Source of the DNA: Myxococcaceae bacterium
Lineage (GTDB): Bacteria; Myxococcota; Myxococcia; Myxococcales; Myxococcaceae
DNA: 64,000 nucleotides
Reading direction: 5' to 3'
Assembly: GCA_019694575.1 (NCBI GenBank)
Contig: JAIBBR010000007.1
Location: forward strand, 1-64,000
Below the pieces are notes generated by a model that worked only from the letters and a program-made list of their open reading frames with translations, had not been told where the DNA came from and did no database searches. Positions 16,934 to 28,945 of this stretch are shown here, in pieces. Every line of letters begins with the position of its first letter. The stretch's first letter is position 1. A program made the position numbers and the translations under genes.

Positions 16934-18028
16934 CTACGGCAACGTAAAGTAAATAGTGGCTCCTTCGTCGGGCACGCCTTCGGCCCAGGTGGTGCCTCCG
17001 TGGCGCTTGATGATGCGCTGCACGATGGCCAGCCCAATGCCCGTGCCTTCGAATTCAGCATCGGTGTGCAGCCGTTGAAACGGTTGGAAGAGCTTGTTGA
17101 CGTGGGCGGGGTTGAAGCCGGCGCCGTTGTCGCGCACGAAGAAGACTTTCTGGCCGTCGCGCTCTGAGCAGCCCAACTCGACGTGAGGCTGGGGTTTCTT
17201 GTGCGAAAATTTCCACGCGTTGCGTAGCAGGTTCTCGAGCACGATACGCAGCAGCCGGCCGTCGGCCACCACCGTCGCTTCGGCAATGCAGCGGTACTGC
17301 ACCCGGTCGCCTCCGTCGGTGCGGCGCAATTCTTCGACCACCGTGTTGGCCAGCGCCACCAAGTCGGTGGGCCGCGCCGCCATTTCGGCCCGGCCCATGC
17401 GCGAGAGCTGCAGCAAGTCGTCAATCAATTGCGACATGCGGTTGGCCGCGGCACGAATGCGGTTCAAATAGTCTTTCGCTTTGCCGTCGAGCTGGTCGCC
17501 GTAGTCTTCGAGCAGCGCTTGGCTGAAACCGTCGAGCGGCCGCAGCGGCGCACGCAAGTCGTGCGAGACCGAATAGTTGAAGGCTTCGAGCTCGGCCAAA
17601 GTGTTTTTGTGTGCCTCGAGCGCGTCGGCCAGTTTCTGCCGGCTGACGTGCAACTCGAGAAAGATGCTCACCTTCGAGAGCAGTACTTCGGGGTTGGTGG
17701 GCTTGAAGAGAAAGTCGACCGCGCCGGCTCCGTAACCTTTGAGCGCGTTGGTTTCGGTCTGGTGCATGGCGGTGACAAAAATGATGGGCACGTCACGCGT
17801 CTGCGGGTTCTCGCGCGCGTAACGGGCGACTTCGTAGCCGTCCATTTCGGGCATTTGCACGTCGAGCAGCATCACCGCGAAAGAATGTTTGAGCAGCGCG
17901 CGCAAGGCTTCGTTGCCCGAGCGGGCGCGAATCAGCTCACAGTCGAGCTTCGACAGCTGCGCCTCGAAGGCCACCAGGTTGGCGTCGACATCGTCGACCA
18001 GCAGCACCTTGGGCCGGGCCGCGTTCAT
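16934..18028 (-). CDS. Receiver-histidine kinase, phytochrome-type kinase core
   Basis: Kinase of 364 residues. A receiver (about 5-120) has VLLVDDVDANL, the Asp in VMLLDVQMPEMDG and the Lys in FLFKP. After a short coiled coil comes HisKA with the phospho-His in FNYSVSHDLRAPL, the form found in bacteriophytochrome-like kinases, then HATPase with NLLRNAWKF, DNGAGF and GTGIGLAI. The start is taken as the ATG at 18028, whose ATGA overlaps the CheB stop; an ATG at 18049 would lengthen the protein by seven residues and overlap CheB by 25 bp. No sensory domain is present, so it probably receives signals by its receiver from the three-receiver hybrid kinase of the same operon. Confidence 0.92.
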   Translation of the reverse strand: MNAARPKVLLVDDVDANLVAFEAQLSKLDCELIRARSGNEALRALLKHSFAVMLLDVQMPEMDGYEVARYARENPQTRDVPIIFVTAMHQTETNALKGYGAGAVDFLFKPTNPEVLLSKVSIFLELHVSRQKLADALEAHKNTLAELEAFNYSVSHDLRAPLRPLDGFSQALLEDYGDQLDGKAKDYLNRIRAAANRMSQLIDDLLQLSRMGRAEMAARPTDLVALANTVVEELRRTDGGDRVQYRCIAEATVVADGRLLRIVLENLLRNAWKFSHKKPQPHVELGCSERDGQKVFFVRDNGAGFNPAHVNKLFQPFQRLHTDAEFEGTGIGLAIVQRIIKRHGGTTWAEGVPDEGATIYFTLP

Positions 18029-18609
18029 GGGTGCAATTGCTTTAGCCATTGTCCCAGCTCCTGGGGTGAACCGACTTTATCAACGGTGGTGGTGTCGATG
18101 CCGGCTTGAGGCATCACCTTGCCCGAAGCGGTGTCAGGGTGTTGACAGGCGACAAGGCCGCCCACGGCTTTTATCTGCTTGAGTCCCGATGCTCCGTCGA
18201 TGCTCGCGCCGCTGAGCAGCACGCCCGTGGTGCGGGGCCCGTAGACATGGGCTGCGCTCTCGAAGAGCACGTCGATTGAAGGCCGCGCGTACTGCACCGG
18301 TGCGTCGGTGTTGAGCGCGAAGGCATGGTGACGCTCGAGCAGCAAGTGGTAATTGGCGGGCGCAACGAAAAGGTGGCCGGGTATCACCGGGTCTCTGTCG
18401 TGCACGGCTTTCACCGGCATTGCCGTGCGGGTGCTCAGCAGTTCGGGCAAGTTGCCTGCGCCGTGACGGTATTGATGCAGCAGCACCACCACCGCGCAGG
18501 GGTAGTCAGCGGGCAGCTGCGGCAACAATTTTTCTAACGCTTCGAAGCCACCTTGCGAGCCGCCAATGCACACCAGCCCGAGGTCAGCCATTTCGCGCTT
18601 AGTTTTCAT
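18025..18609 (-). CDS. cheB: CheB-type methylesterase lacking a receiver domain
   Basis: Protein of 194 residues corresponding to the CheB catalytic domain only. The catalytic Ser lies in CIGGSQGG, the His in LLHQYR and the Asp in LLSGASIDGASG, and APANYH fits the family. CheB removes methyl groups from, or deamidates, chemoreceptor glutamates. The usual N-terminal receiver is missing, as in CheB proteins of operons with CheR and hybrid kinases. No chemoreceptor, CheA or CheW is visible, so the target may be the hybrid kinase next door or a distant receptor (inference). ATG 18609 overlaps the cheR stop; an ATG 18 bp later (18591) is an alternative. Confidence 0.9.
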   Translation of the reverse strand: MKTKREMADLGLVCIGGSQGGFEALEKLLPQLPADYPCAVVVLLHQYRHGAGNLPELLSTRTAMPVKAVHDRDPVIPGHLFVAPANYHLLLERHHAFALNTDAPVQYARPSIDVLFESAAHVYGPRTTGVLLSGASIDGASGLKQIKAVGGLVACQHPDTASGKVMPQAGIDTTTVDKVGSPQELGQWLKQLHP

Positions 18610-19423
18610 GGCGGTAAATGCGTTCTTCCGAAATGAAGTCAGAGAAGGCGAGGCTTTCACCCAGGCGACCTAACCGTTCGCTGGCGCCCAAGCACAAGAA
18701 GCCGCCCGCGCACAGGCTCTGCGAGAGCGTGTTCAGCACCCGCTCGCGTAAGTCGTTGCCGAAATAGATGAGCACGTTGCGGCAGAAGATGACGTGCATT
18801 TCACCAAAGGCGTGGTCTGAGACGAGGTTGTGTTGAAAGAACGACACGTTTCGCCGCAGCGCTTCGTTCATCGCCACGCCACCGTAGGCTTCGGTGTAAT
18901 AGGCAGCGAAATTGCCGGTGCCGCCACCGCGCTGGTAGTTCTCGGTGAAGGTTTTCACCACTTCAGAGGAATAAGTACCTTCTTTGGCCTGCGCCAAGGC
19001 TTGCGGGCTCAAGTCGGTGGCGTAAATTTGCGCGCGCTCGTACAGCCCTTCTTCGGTCAGCACAATGGCGGTGCCGTACACCTCTTCGCCCGTGGCGCAG
19101 CCGGTGTGCCAAATTTTGAGCAGTGGGTACGTGCGCAGCACCGGCACCACTTGGGTGCGAAAAGCCCGGTAGAAAGAAGGGTCACGAAACATTTCGCTCA
19201 CCCGCACCGTCAAGTCTTCGAGCAGGTGCGCGAAGAACGGTGGGCAGGTCAACACCTCGTGCTGCAGTTGGCCCAAATGGGCGTGGCCCGACTTCGCCAG
19301 CGCAAGCAGCACCCGCCGCCGAATCGAGGCCGGCGCGTAGTCGCGCAAGTCGTAACCGTAGCGGCGGTGAATGGCTTCTAAGAAGAGCCGCACTTCGATG
19401 TCTTCGACTTCGGCCGGGTTCAT
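18599..19423 (-). CDS. cheR: CheR-type protein-glutamate O-methyltransferase
   Basis: Methyltransferase of 274 residues. The N-terminal helical domain (YGYDLRDYAPASIRRR) and the SAM-binding domain with HTGCATGEEVY, IYATDLSPQAL, MHVIFCRNVLIYF and GGFLCLGASE match CheR, which methylates receptor glutamates with S-adenosylmethionine. The motif MFRDPSFYRAF is typical. Length matches the family; no TPR extension is present. It overlaps cheB by 11 bp and lies ten bases after the large hybrid kinase gene, so the three form one translational unit. What the pair modifies is not shown by the sequence. Confidence 0.94.
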   Translation of the reverse strand: MNPAEVEDIEVRLFLEAIHRRYGYDLRDYAPASIRRRVLLALAKSGHAHLGQLQHEVLTCPPFFAHLLEDLTVRVSEMFRDPSFYRAFRTQVVPVLRTYPLLKIWHTGCATGEEVYGTAIVLTEEGLYERAQIYATDLSPQALAQAKEGTYSSEVVKTFTENYQRGGGTGNFAAYYTEAYGGVAMNEALRRNVSFFQHNLVSDHAFGEMHVIFCRNVLIYFGNDLRERVLNTLSQSLCAGGFLCLGASERLGRLGESLAFSDFISEERIYRHEN

Positions 19424-19433
19424 TCAACAAGCC

Positions 19434-22943
<3,510 letters not shown>

Positions 22944-23037
22944 GGGTCTTCTCTATGGAGCCGGCAAAACCTGGGCACCGCCCATAAAGGCAAACACCTC
23001 CACCGAAAGCAGCGCGGCCGGGTTGCAGCGACTCATG

Positions 23038-23068
23038 TACAGTTTCCCCCTCGATGTCCCAAACTGTA
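23038..23068. promoter_or_regulatory. 8-bp inverted repeat upstream of hybrid kinase operon
   Basis: TACAGTTT and AAACTGTA form perfect 8-bp arms separated by 15 bases, 95-125 bp upstream of the start of the hybrid kinase gene. The arrangement fits a dimeric repressor or activator site in the operon's 5' region. No protein is assigned to it. Confidence 0.35.
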
Positions 23069-23120
23069 AAAGCTGGACAGACTGTGGAAGCTGACACCGC
23101 GAAAGCGGACGGTCAATTCT

Positions 23121-23142
23121 AAATGCCCGCTGGGCGGCGGGT
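23121..23142 (-). terminator. Candidate terminator after the envelope protein gene
   Basis: On the minus strand CCCGC-6 nt-GCGGG followed by CATTTAG lies ten bases past the stop at 23152. The stem is short and the U-run weak, so this is a tentative call. Confidence 0.3.
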
Positions 23143-23151
23143 ATTGACAGG

Positions 23152-24063
23152 TCAGTCGCCGAAGCCACCTGACCAGATGTAGTCGAGGGTCGGCAAAATA
23201 TTGTTGCTGCGCACCGGCACCCGGTCAGCAAAACCGTCGGCGTCGCGCACCACTGCTTTGGCGCCTTGGTCATAATTGGCCCACAGCACGCCGACAGTGA
23301 CGCGCGAGTGCTTGAAGGTGGCGATATCGACGCCCACATGGCCCGTGACATAGAGCGGGCTGCGCGGCGAAAGTTGCCCCTTGTCTTCTCCTCCGACGAA
23401 GAGGTGCGGTGTAGGCCCCGACAGGTAAACGTTGACTTCACCCCGCACGCGAAACCAGTTGCCAAGCGCCGCGTCGTAGGCCCCTCCCACGCGGGCCAAG
23501 TAACCGGTGGTGGGCGCGGCGAAGAGCAGGTCGAGGGGAGCAATGAATGACTCCAGCGGAGTGGCGCTGTTGGGCCCTAAGGGTATGCGAAAGGTGAAGT
23601 CGCCCCGCACGGTCCACACGTCGTGCTCGCGCACCGTGCCGCTCAGCAACAGGCCAACGCGGGGTACGAGCATCCACCCGATGTTTTCGGTGCTGGTGGC
23701 CCACGTGGGGAAGAAATAGCCCTTCATCAAGCGCATGCCGAAAGTGGGCACCAGCAGCCCCGCTTCAGCCGTGAGGCGCAGCTCTTTTTTCAGAATCGCG
23801 AAACGCCCCGTCAAGTTGGGCGCCACCGGAATCAAAAGCGGGTTCGCTTCGAGCTCGAACCCGTCGGTGAGCGCGTAGCGGGTGGGGTTGAAGAAGCCGG
23901 TCGACCAACGGCCTTTGGGGCCGACGTCGGCGGTGTCGCGGGCGGGGCGGGGCCACGCCCCGGGCGAAGCGACGGCAGCAGGCGTGCTCGCTACGTCAGC
24001 GGCAGAAGCCGCGTCACCCGTTTGCGCGGTGGCGAGGGTCAGTACGAAAAGCAGCGCGTTCAT
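23152..24063 (-). CDS. Secreted or outer-membrane hypothetical protein
   Basis: Protein of 303 residues with an N-terminal signal peptide (MNALLFVLTLATAQ, cleavage near TGDA) and an Ala/Pro-rich start. The rest alternates hydrophobic and polar residues in beta-strand pattern (GRFAILKKELRLTAEAGLL, VWTVRGDFTFRIPLG, VYLSGPTPHLFVG), which suggests an outer-membrane barrel or secreted beta protein; I do not recognise a family. Its ATG overlaps the stop of the endonuclease/exonuclease/phosphatase gene (ATGA), so the two are translationally coupled and both exported, suggesting a joint envelope function of unknown nature. Confidence 0.75.
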   Translation of the reverse strand: MNALLFVLTLATAQTGDAASAADVASTPAAVASPGAWPRPARDTADVGPKGRWSTGFFNPTRYALTDGFELEANPLLIPVAPNLTGRFAILKKELRLTAEAGLLVPTFGMRLMKGYFFPTWATSTENIGWMLVPRVGLLLSGTVREHDVWTVRGDFTFRIPLGPNSATPLESFIAPLDLLFAAPTTGYLARVGGAYDAALGNWFRVRGEVNVYLSGPTPHLFVGGEDKGQLSPRSPLYVTGHVGVDIATFKHSRVTVGVLWANYDQGAKAVVRDADGFADRVPVRSNNILPTLDYIWSGGFGD

Positions 24064-25226
24064 GGCAACACCCAGGTTCCAGCGGTAGGAGCGTGGTCAG
24101 ACAAGCGAAGGACATCGGCGGTGATGCCCAACCGGCCGGGGCCTTGAATCACGTCGGTGCTGCCGGCTTCCCAGCTCTGATTTTTCTGAACGAACAAATA
24201 GTCGAGCGTGCGGTTCCAGTTGCCTTTCACGCCCTCGTCATTGGTGCCGTCGGGGCCGAGCACGCTGTGGGTGAAGTACATTTGCTGCGAGTCGGGCGTG
24301 TTGCCGTAGCGCGCAAGCTCGATTGACGGCGTGAACTCGTCGAAGAAGGGCTTCATCACACTCGGGGTGTAGGGTGGCTGGGCGTAGTCGGTGCCGACTG
24401 ACGACGCGCGCTCATCGAGAAAGCCTTTGAGATGCATTTTGCCTTCGCAGCTGTCGGCGGTGCCGGCGGCGGCTTTTTCGTCGCACAAAGGCGGCAGCTC
24501 GTTGAAGTCGCCTCCAATCACGAAGGGCAGCGTCTCGCCCGTCATCAGCCCGTGAATCTGTTTGATTTGTTTCTGCTTGGTGCCGTCGTTGTCGTACGCC
24601 TCGGTGTGCACGACGTACGCGGCCACGTGGCGAGCGTTGCCGAGGTCTAATTCTGCGCGGGTGACGGTGCGGTGAATGTAAAAAGTCTTCACCAGGGCGC
24701 TCTGGTCGGTGCGGTCTTCTTGGCGAATGCGCTCGGCTTTGACGATGGGGTAGCGGCTGAAGACCGCGTTGCCCAAATTGACCCGGCCCACGCCTTCGCT
24801 GGGGGCATAGCGGGTGTTCCACGTTTCTCCGTACGCGGCGTAACGCAAGGGCGTGTGCTCGAGAATGAAGCGCACCATGTCGATGTATGCGCTGCGCCGC
24901 GAGTCGACTTCAATTTCTTCGGTCATCAGAATGTCGGGGTTGTATTGCTCGATGAGCTCAGAAATTTTGGTGAGGCAGCCTTCGACTTCTTGGGTCGTCA
25001 TCTGGGTACGGTCGCCCCAAAAATCGAACCAAAAGTCGATGCGGCAAGCGCCGTACTTGACGTTCCACGCCATGACTTTGAGGCGGGTGGGGTTGGCCGT
25101 GGGCTCGGGCGACGCGGCTTTCTCGCGGTAAACGGGTATTTCTTCGCGGGTGAAAGAAAGGCTGTCAGCGGCCCATTCACAACTGACGCTGCAGAGAGCG
25201 GTGAAGACGATGAAAAGCGTGCGCAT
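24060..25226 (-). CDS. Exported endonuclease/exonuclease/phosphatase-family protein
   Basis: Protein of 388 residues with the endonuclease/exonuclease/phosphatase fold. Conserved residues are in order: Asn in VMAWNVKYG, Glu in ILMTEEIEVDS, Asp-Asn in VIGGDFNELPP, Asp in RTLDYLFV, and the C-terminal SDHAP. Family members are Mg-dependent phosphodiesterases or phosphatases of nucleic acids, inositol phosphates or sphingolipids; the substrate here is unknown. The start ATG 25226 gives a signal peptide (RTLFIVFTALCSVSC) with a possible lipoprotein Cys. The upstream ribosome site is weak; an in-frame start 36 bases earlier would bury the signal. It is coupled to the downstream envelope protein gene. 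Confidence 0.85.
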   Translation of the reverse strand: MRTLFIVFTALCSVSCEWAADSLSFTREEIPVYREKAASPEPTANPTRLKVMAWNVKYGACRIDFWFDFWGDRTQMTTQEVEGCLTKISELIEQYNPDILMTEEIEVDSRRSAYIDMVRFILEHTPLRYAAYGETWNTRYAPSEGVGRVNLGNAVFSRYPIVKAERIRQEDRTDQSALVKTFYIHRTVTRAELDLGNARHVAAYVVHTEAYDNDGTKQKQIKQIHGLMTGETLPFVIGGDFNELPPLCDEKAAAGTADSCEGKMHLKGFLDERASSVGTDYAQPPYTPSVMKPFFDEFTPSIELARYGNTPDSQQMYFTHSVLGPDGTNDEGVKGNWNRTLDYLFVQKNQSWEAGSTDVIQGPGRLGITADVLRLSDHAPTAGTWVLP

Positions 25227-25326
25227 GACGCACAAGCTGGCCGATTTCACCCGCGCTGTCACGAATTGAAAGCCTTCGTTCAGCTGTCGATGTGACGGGC
25301 GTGCTCCGGCCGGTGCGCCTCTTGGG

Positions 25327-25878
25327 TCAAGCGAGCATCGCGTGGAGCGCTTGCACGGTGTTCCAGTTGCGCGTGGTGACGGTAGAACCGGCTGCTTTGT
25401 CCATCACCGCGGGGGTGATTTTCGATGCCCCGGCGCCTTTTTTGAAATCAATCCACAACGCTCCGTCGCCCAGCAACTGGGCGTCTTCGCCGAAAGTGGC
25501 GCGGTCTAAAATTCGCTCCACCGCGCCGTCTCGCGGTGTTTTTTTCGAAAGCCCGAGGAGCAGCATATGGGGCCGCTCCTTTTGCGCTTGAGGAAAAGGG
25601 CTGCCCGCCGCGTAGCTGCTCCACTGGGCTTGGGTACGCACGATGACTTCGACGGTGAACCCGAAGTGAGCGGCGATGGCTTTTTCGAGCGCGGCTTCGG
25701 CCTGCGCGGGCGTGCGGTGAGAGGCGAAGACCAAGTTGCCGCTCTGAATGTACGTGGCGGGCGCGGTGAAGCCGCAGGCTTCGGCGAGTTGTCGCAGCGT
25801 TTGCATCGGCACTTTCTTGTTGCCGCCCACGTTGATACCGCGCAGCAGCGCCACCATTTTCGTCGTCGCCTTTTTCAT
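25327..25878 (-). CDS. DUF1697-family protein
   Basis: Protein of 183 residues matching DUF1697: MVALLRGINVGGNKKVPM at the N-terminus, TYIQSGNLVFASH and a C-terminal segment with TTRNWNTVQAL. The motif LLRGINVGG.. is characteristic, but biochemical function in the family is not established as far as I know. No signal peptide. I chose ATG 25878 because the preceding nine codons are not in the family pattern. It is divergent from the sigma factor gene, with a 240-bp shared region containing a GGTGGG/CCCACC inverted repeat (25927-25947). Confidence 0.9.
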   Translation of the reverse strand: MKKATTKMVALLRGINVGGNKKVPMQTLRQLAEACGFTAPATYIQSGNLVFASHRTPAQAEAALEKAIAAHFGFTVEVIVRTQAQWSSYAAGSPFPQAQKERPHMLLLGLSKKTPRDGAVERILDRATFGEDAQLLGDGALWIDFKKGAGASKITPAVMDKAAGSTVTTRNWNTVQALHAMLA

Positions 25879-26118
25879 GCGGGTGCGCACTGTATGCGAA
25901 GGCACGAAGCGTTGGCTTTACAGGCCGGTGGGCCCAAGACACCCACCAGGGTGAACATTGTACGGCACGTTTTTCTTGGCCTTTCCTCTCGTTCGATGAA
26001 CCGCATGGCCGTGTTTGTTTTGACCGAGCACTGACGACCGGGAGACATTGCCTTGCTTGCTGCCTGTTCTCTTTTCGTTGTCTGCGAAAACACCCGTGCC
26101 CCGGTAAGACGGCGAAAC

Positions 26119-26616
26119 ATGTGGACCGCGGCGGCGATTGAGGAGCTCTATAAGAAATATAGCTATGGCGTCTTTCGCCGTTGCCGGGCCTTGGTGCGCA
26201 ACGACGCCGAAGCGAATGATCTCACGCAAGAAGTCTTCGTCTATGCGCTCGAGCAAGGAGCGCGGTTTCAAGGCCGCTCATCAGTCTCGACATTTCTCTT
26301 CGGGGTTGCCACGCACTTGTGCCTCAACCACATTCGCAACCGCGTTGCGCGTGGTGCAAGTTGGCAAAACCAAGTCGCATGGGAAACAGATGAAAGCGCT
26401 CCACCGCCCGACCACGCGCTGAGCGCCGCGCAAATTTGGCAGGCTGTATTGGCCGCGGCCGATGAGGTCACCGCGCAAATCGCCGTCTACCATTTCGTCG
26501 ATGGACTGCCGCAGGGAGAAATTGCCCAGCTCGTCGGCTATTCCCGTGTCACCGTCAACCAGCGGCTGCAAGCCTTTCGCGACCAAGCCCGAAAACTCGC
26601 TGAGAATCTGCCATGA
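26119..26616 (+). CDS. RNA polymerase ECF-type sigma factor
   Basis: Sigma-70-family factor of 165 residues. Region 2 covers YSYGVFRRCRALVRNDAEAND then LTQEVFVYALEQ and TFLFGVATHLCLNHIR; region 4 covers EVTAQIAVYHFVDGLPQGE and the helix-turn-helix IAQLVGYSRVTVNQRLQAF. ECF factors are usually held by an anti-sigma factor, and the next gene encodes such a candidate. ATG at 26119 is chosen for protein length and fold; a TTG at 26053, with GGGAGA eight bases upstream, would add 22 residues and cannot be excluded. The stop overlaps the following gene (ATGA), which in turn overlaps a caspase gene. Confidence 0.88.
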   Translation: MWTAAAIEELYKKYSYGVFRRCRALVRNDAEANDLTQEVFVYALEQGARFQGRSSVSTFLFGVATHLCLNHIRNRVARGASWQNQVAWETDESAPPPDHALSAAQIWQAVLAAADEVTAQIAVYHFVDGLPQGEIAQLVGYSRVTVNQRLQAFRDQARKLAENLP

Positions 26617-27332
26617 ACTCCCACCCGTCGGCCTTGTTTTGGGCGCGTTATCTGGCGAACGAATTGTCTTTTCTCGAACGATGGCGCTTTCAAAGGCACT
26701 GTTCACGTTGCTCCCGATGCGCTCAAGCGCTTGCCCGGGAGCAGACAGAACGGCAGGTTTTCGATGCGGCTCCTGCGCGCAAGCTCGACCTTGCTGTTTT
26801 GCAGCGTCGCTTCGCAAAAGGTGTTGACGCACCTGAGACGATGCGTGTTTCGAAATGGGCTTGGGCCTTCGCGGTTCCCTCGTTTGCCGCCGCCATGGTG
26901 CTGTGGGTGATGGCGCCTAGACCTGACACCCAGACAGCCAAAGGCGCCGACTTTTTCACCGTCGTGACCAAGCGCGGAGATGACGTGAAGAGCCTGGGAG
27001 CCACCTGCGCTCCCAAAGACCAGGTGCGCGCTCGGTTCAGGAGCAGCCAGCGCTACTTGTTGATTGTCGGCGTTGATGCCACGGGCGACGTGCAGGTGCT
27101 GTACCCAATGGGAGGCATATCGTCGCAAACACTTTCTGACACCGAAGGCCTGTCGCCGGGCAGTTGGGAGCTCGATGAAAAACCCGGTACCCAACGCTTC
27201 ATTGCCTTTTTCTCAGAGAAACCCTTAGCGGTGAGCGACGTCACCAGGGTTATTCGCGCGAAAGGTGCGTCAACGCCTTTGTTGCCGAAAGTGAACGTGG
27301 TGGAGCAGCGCTGCGAAAAGAGCGCTCCATGA
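26613..27332 (+). CDS. Membrane anti-sigma-like protein with zinc-finger and DUF4384-like domain
   Basis: Protein of 239 residues. The first 50 residues contain a Cys/His cluster (QRHCSRCSRCAQALA) resembling the zinc-finger anti-sigma motif HxxxCxxC. A single membrane helix follows (about residues 87-104, WAFAVPSFAAAMVLWVMA). The C-terminal part is periplasmic by topology and has the beta-strand pattern of DUF4384-like domains (RYLLIVGVDATGDVQVLYP, QRFIAFFSEKPLAV). I infer that it sequesters the sigma factor encoded just upstream and senses envelope signals. It overlaps the sigma gene and the caspase gene by four bases each, so all three are translationally coupled. Confidence 0.8.
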   Translation: MNSHPSALFWARYLANELSFLERWRFQRHCSRCSRCAQALAREQTERQVFDAAPARKLDLAVLQRRFAKGVDAPETMRVSKWAWAFAVPSFAAAMVLWVMAPRPDTQTAKGADFFTVVTKRGDDVKSLGATCAPKDQVRARFRSSQRYLLIVGVDATGDVQVLYPMGGISSQTLSDTEGLSPGSWELDEKPGTQRFIAFFSEKPLAVSDVTRVIRAKGASTPLLPKVNVVEQRCEKSAP

Positions 27333-28849
27333 GGCGCGCGGTATTTCTCTGCGGTGTGCTGTGTTGCGCGGGTGCTGAAGCGGGCGAAAGGGTCGCGCTC
27401 ATCGTTTCAAATGACACCGGTCTCTCAGATGATGCGCCGCTCAAGTACACCTCGGCCGACGCTGACCGCATTGCAGACGTGTTGACTGAGCTCGGCGAGT
27501 TTCAGCGGGCCGATGTACACCGCATGTCGGGTAAAAGCGCGGCAGAGGTTTTGAGCAAGCTCGACCAACTGGCGCTCGCTTCGAGCCGTTGGAAGACATT
27601 TTTCTTTTTCTACTCAGGCCATGCCGACGCGAGTGCGTTGCGCATGGCGGGCAGCACCCTGCCGTTTGACACCATGCGCCAACACCTGAGCGCGGTGAAG
27701 GCCGACTTGCATGTCTCTATTCTCGACGCATGCCAGTCAGGAGGCGCGGCGCGAACCAAAGGTGTGCGTGAAGCGCCGGCCTTCGACGTGCGCATCAACG
27801 ACGACGCTATCGAAGGCACGGTGTTCATCTCGTCGAGCGCACCTGACGAGCAATCGTACGAATCAGAAGATGCACGCGGGGCGGTGTTCACCTCTCACTG
27901 GACTGCCGGTTTGCGTGGCGCAGCCGATCGCGACGGTGACAACCAAGTCACCTTAGGCGAAGCGTACAGCTACGCTTATTCTCAGACGTTGCGCGCCACG
28001 CTGCTCTCGCGCGCCGGGCCTCAGCACCCGACGTATTACTGGAATTTTTCGGGCAAGCGCGACCCGGTGCTGACGGTGCTCAATACTTCGGCTCACCTCA
28101 CCATCGTCTCTGATGTCGACGCTCGCTACGTGCTGTTTGATGCGCAGGAGCGTGATGTGCTGGCAGAGCTTCCTATCGAAAGGGGCGACAAGCGGCGCGT
28201 GGCGGTGGCTCCTGGTGAATATGTGGTGAAGAAGCGCGGGGCCAATGGGCTTGCGGTGGCGCGTGTAGAAATCACCAAGGGCGATGACCGCATTCTGCAA
28301 GGGCAACAGATGAAGCCGGTGCCTTTTGTTCGCTTGGCACGCAAGGGCCCCTTGGGGGGCATGTGGCTCACCGCGGCGGCTGGACAATACGCTTCGGCGC
28401 TGGGCCCTTTGGGGCACCTGCATTTCGACTTGGGCGTCGAATGGGAACGGGGGCCGTGGCTTTTGTTCGGTGGGCTCTTGGTGGCAACCGGCAGTGAAAC
28501 GCAAGCCGGGCTGACAACGGCCGACACGTTGGTGGGCCTTACCGGAGGGGCGCTCTTTTCATTGAGACTGGGGCAAGTGGCGCTGCGTGCGGGACCTTTG
28601 GCGGGCCTCGCGTATGTTCGGCAAGCTTCTTTTGGACAAAAGCCGCGGCAGTCATTGGGTGCGTTGCTCACGCTGCGCGTGCGCCTCGACATTGACTTGG
28701 TAGAGCGGTTCAGCCTTTTCGCGCTGATAGACGGGGGCGCACAGGGTATTCGCCTCGCGGCTCGCCCTGAGCGCGATGGCTTCAGCATCGGTTCTTTTGG
28801 CGTGCTGGCGTACGCTTCTTATTCAGTGGGAGCTCGCTTTTCATGGTGA
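27329..28849 (+). CDS. Secreted caspase-family protease with PEGA-like and beta-barrel C-terminus
   Basis: Protein of 506 residues with a signal peptide (RRAVFLCGVLCCAGAEA). Residues 20-240 form a caspase (peptidase C14) domain: catalytic His98 in FFFYSGHAD and Cys135 in ILDACQSGG, the canonical dyad. Residues 255-330 have a PEGA-like beta domain pattern (RRVAVAPGEYVVKKRG). Residues 340-506 alternate polar and hydrophobic residues and end in GARFSW, with a C-terminal aromatic, as expected for an outer-membrane barrel. It may be a barrel-anchored protease exposing its caspase domain to the periplasm. It is coupled to the anti-sigma-like gene, so proteolysis in signalling is plausible (inference). 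Confidence 0.85.
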   Translation: MRRAVFLCGVLCCAGAEAGERVALIVSNDTGLSDDAPLKYTSADADRIADVLTELGEFQRADVHRMSGKSAAEVLSKLDQLALASSRWKTFFFFYSGHADASALRMAGSTLPFDTMRQHLSAVKADLHVSILDACQSGGAARTKGVREAPAFDVRINDDAIEGTVFISSSAPDEQSYESEDARGAVFTSHWTAGLRGAADRDGDNQVTLGEAYSYAYSQTLRATLLSRAGPQHPTYYWNFSGKRDPVLTVLNTSAHLTIVSDVDARYVLFDAQERDVLAELPIERGDKRRVAVAPGEYVVKKRGANGLAVARVEITKGDDRILQGQQMKPVPFVRLARKGPLGGMWLTAAAGQYASALGPLGHLHFDLGVEWERGPWLLFGGLLVATGSETQAGLTTADTLVGLTGGALFSLRLGQVALRAGPLAGLAYVRQASFGQKPRQSLGALLTLRVRLDIDLVERFSLFALIDGGAQGIRLAARPERDGFSIGSFGVLAYASYSVGARFSW

Positions 28850-28945
28850 CTGCACGCCCCCACTTAACAGCCAGCGGGAGCCGCGACACCCATGCGAGAA
28901 CATGAGGCGCCGCCGATGGGCGCCTTCCACCCGCGAGGAACTCTC

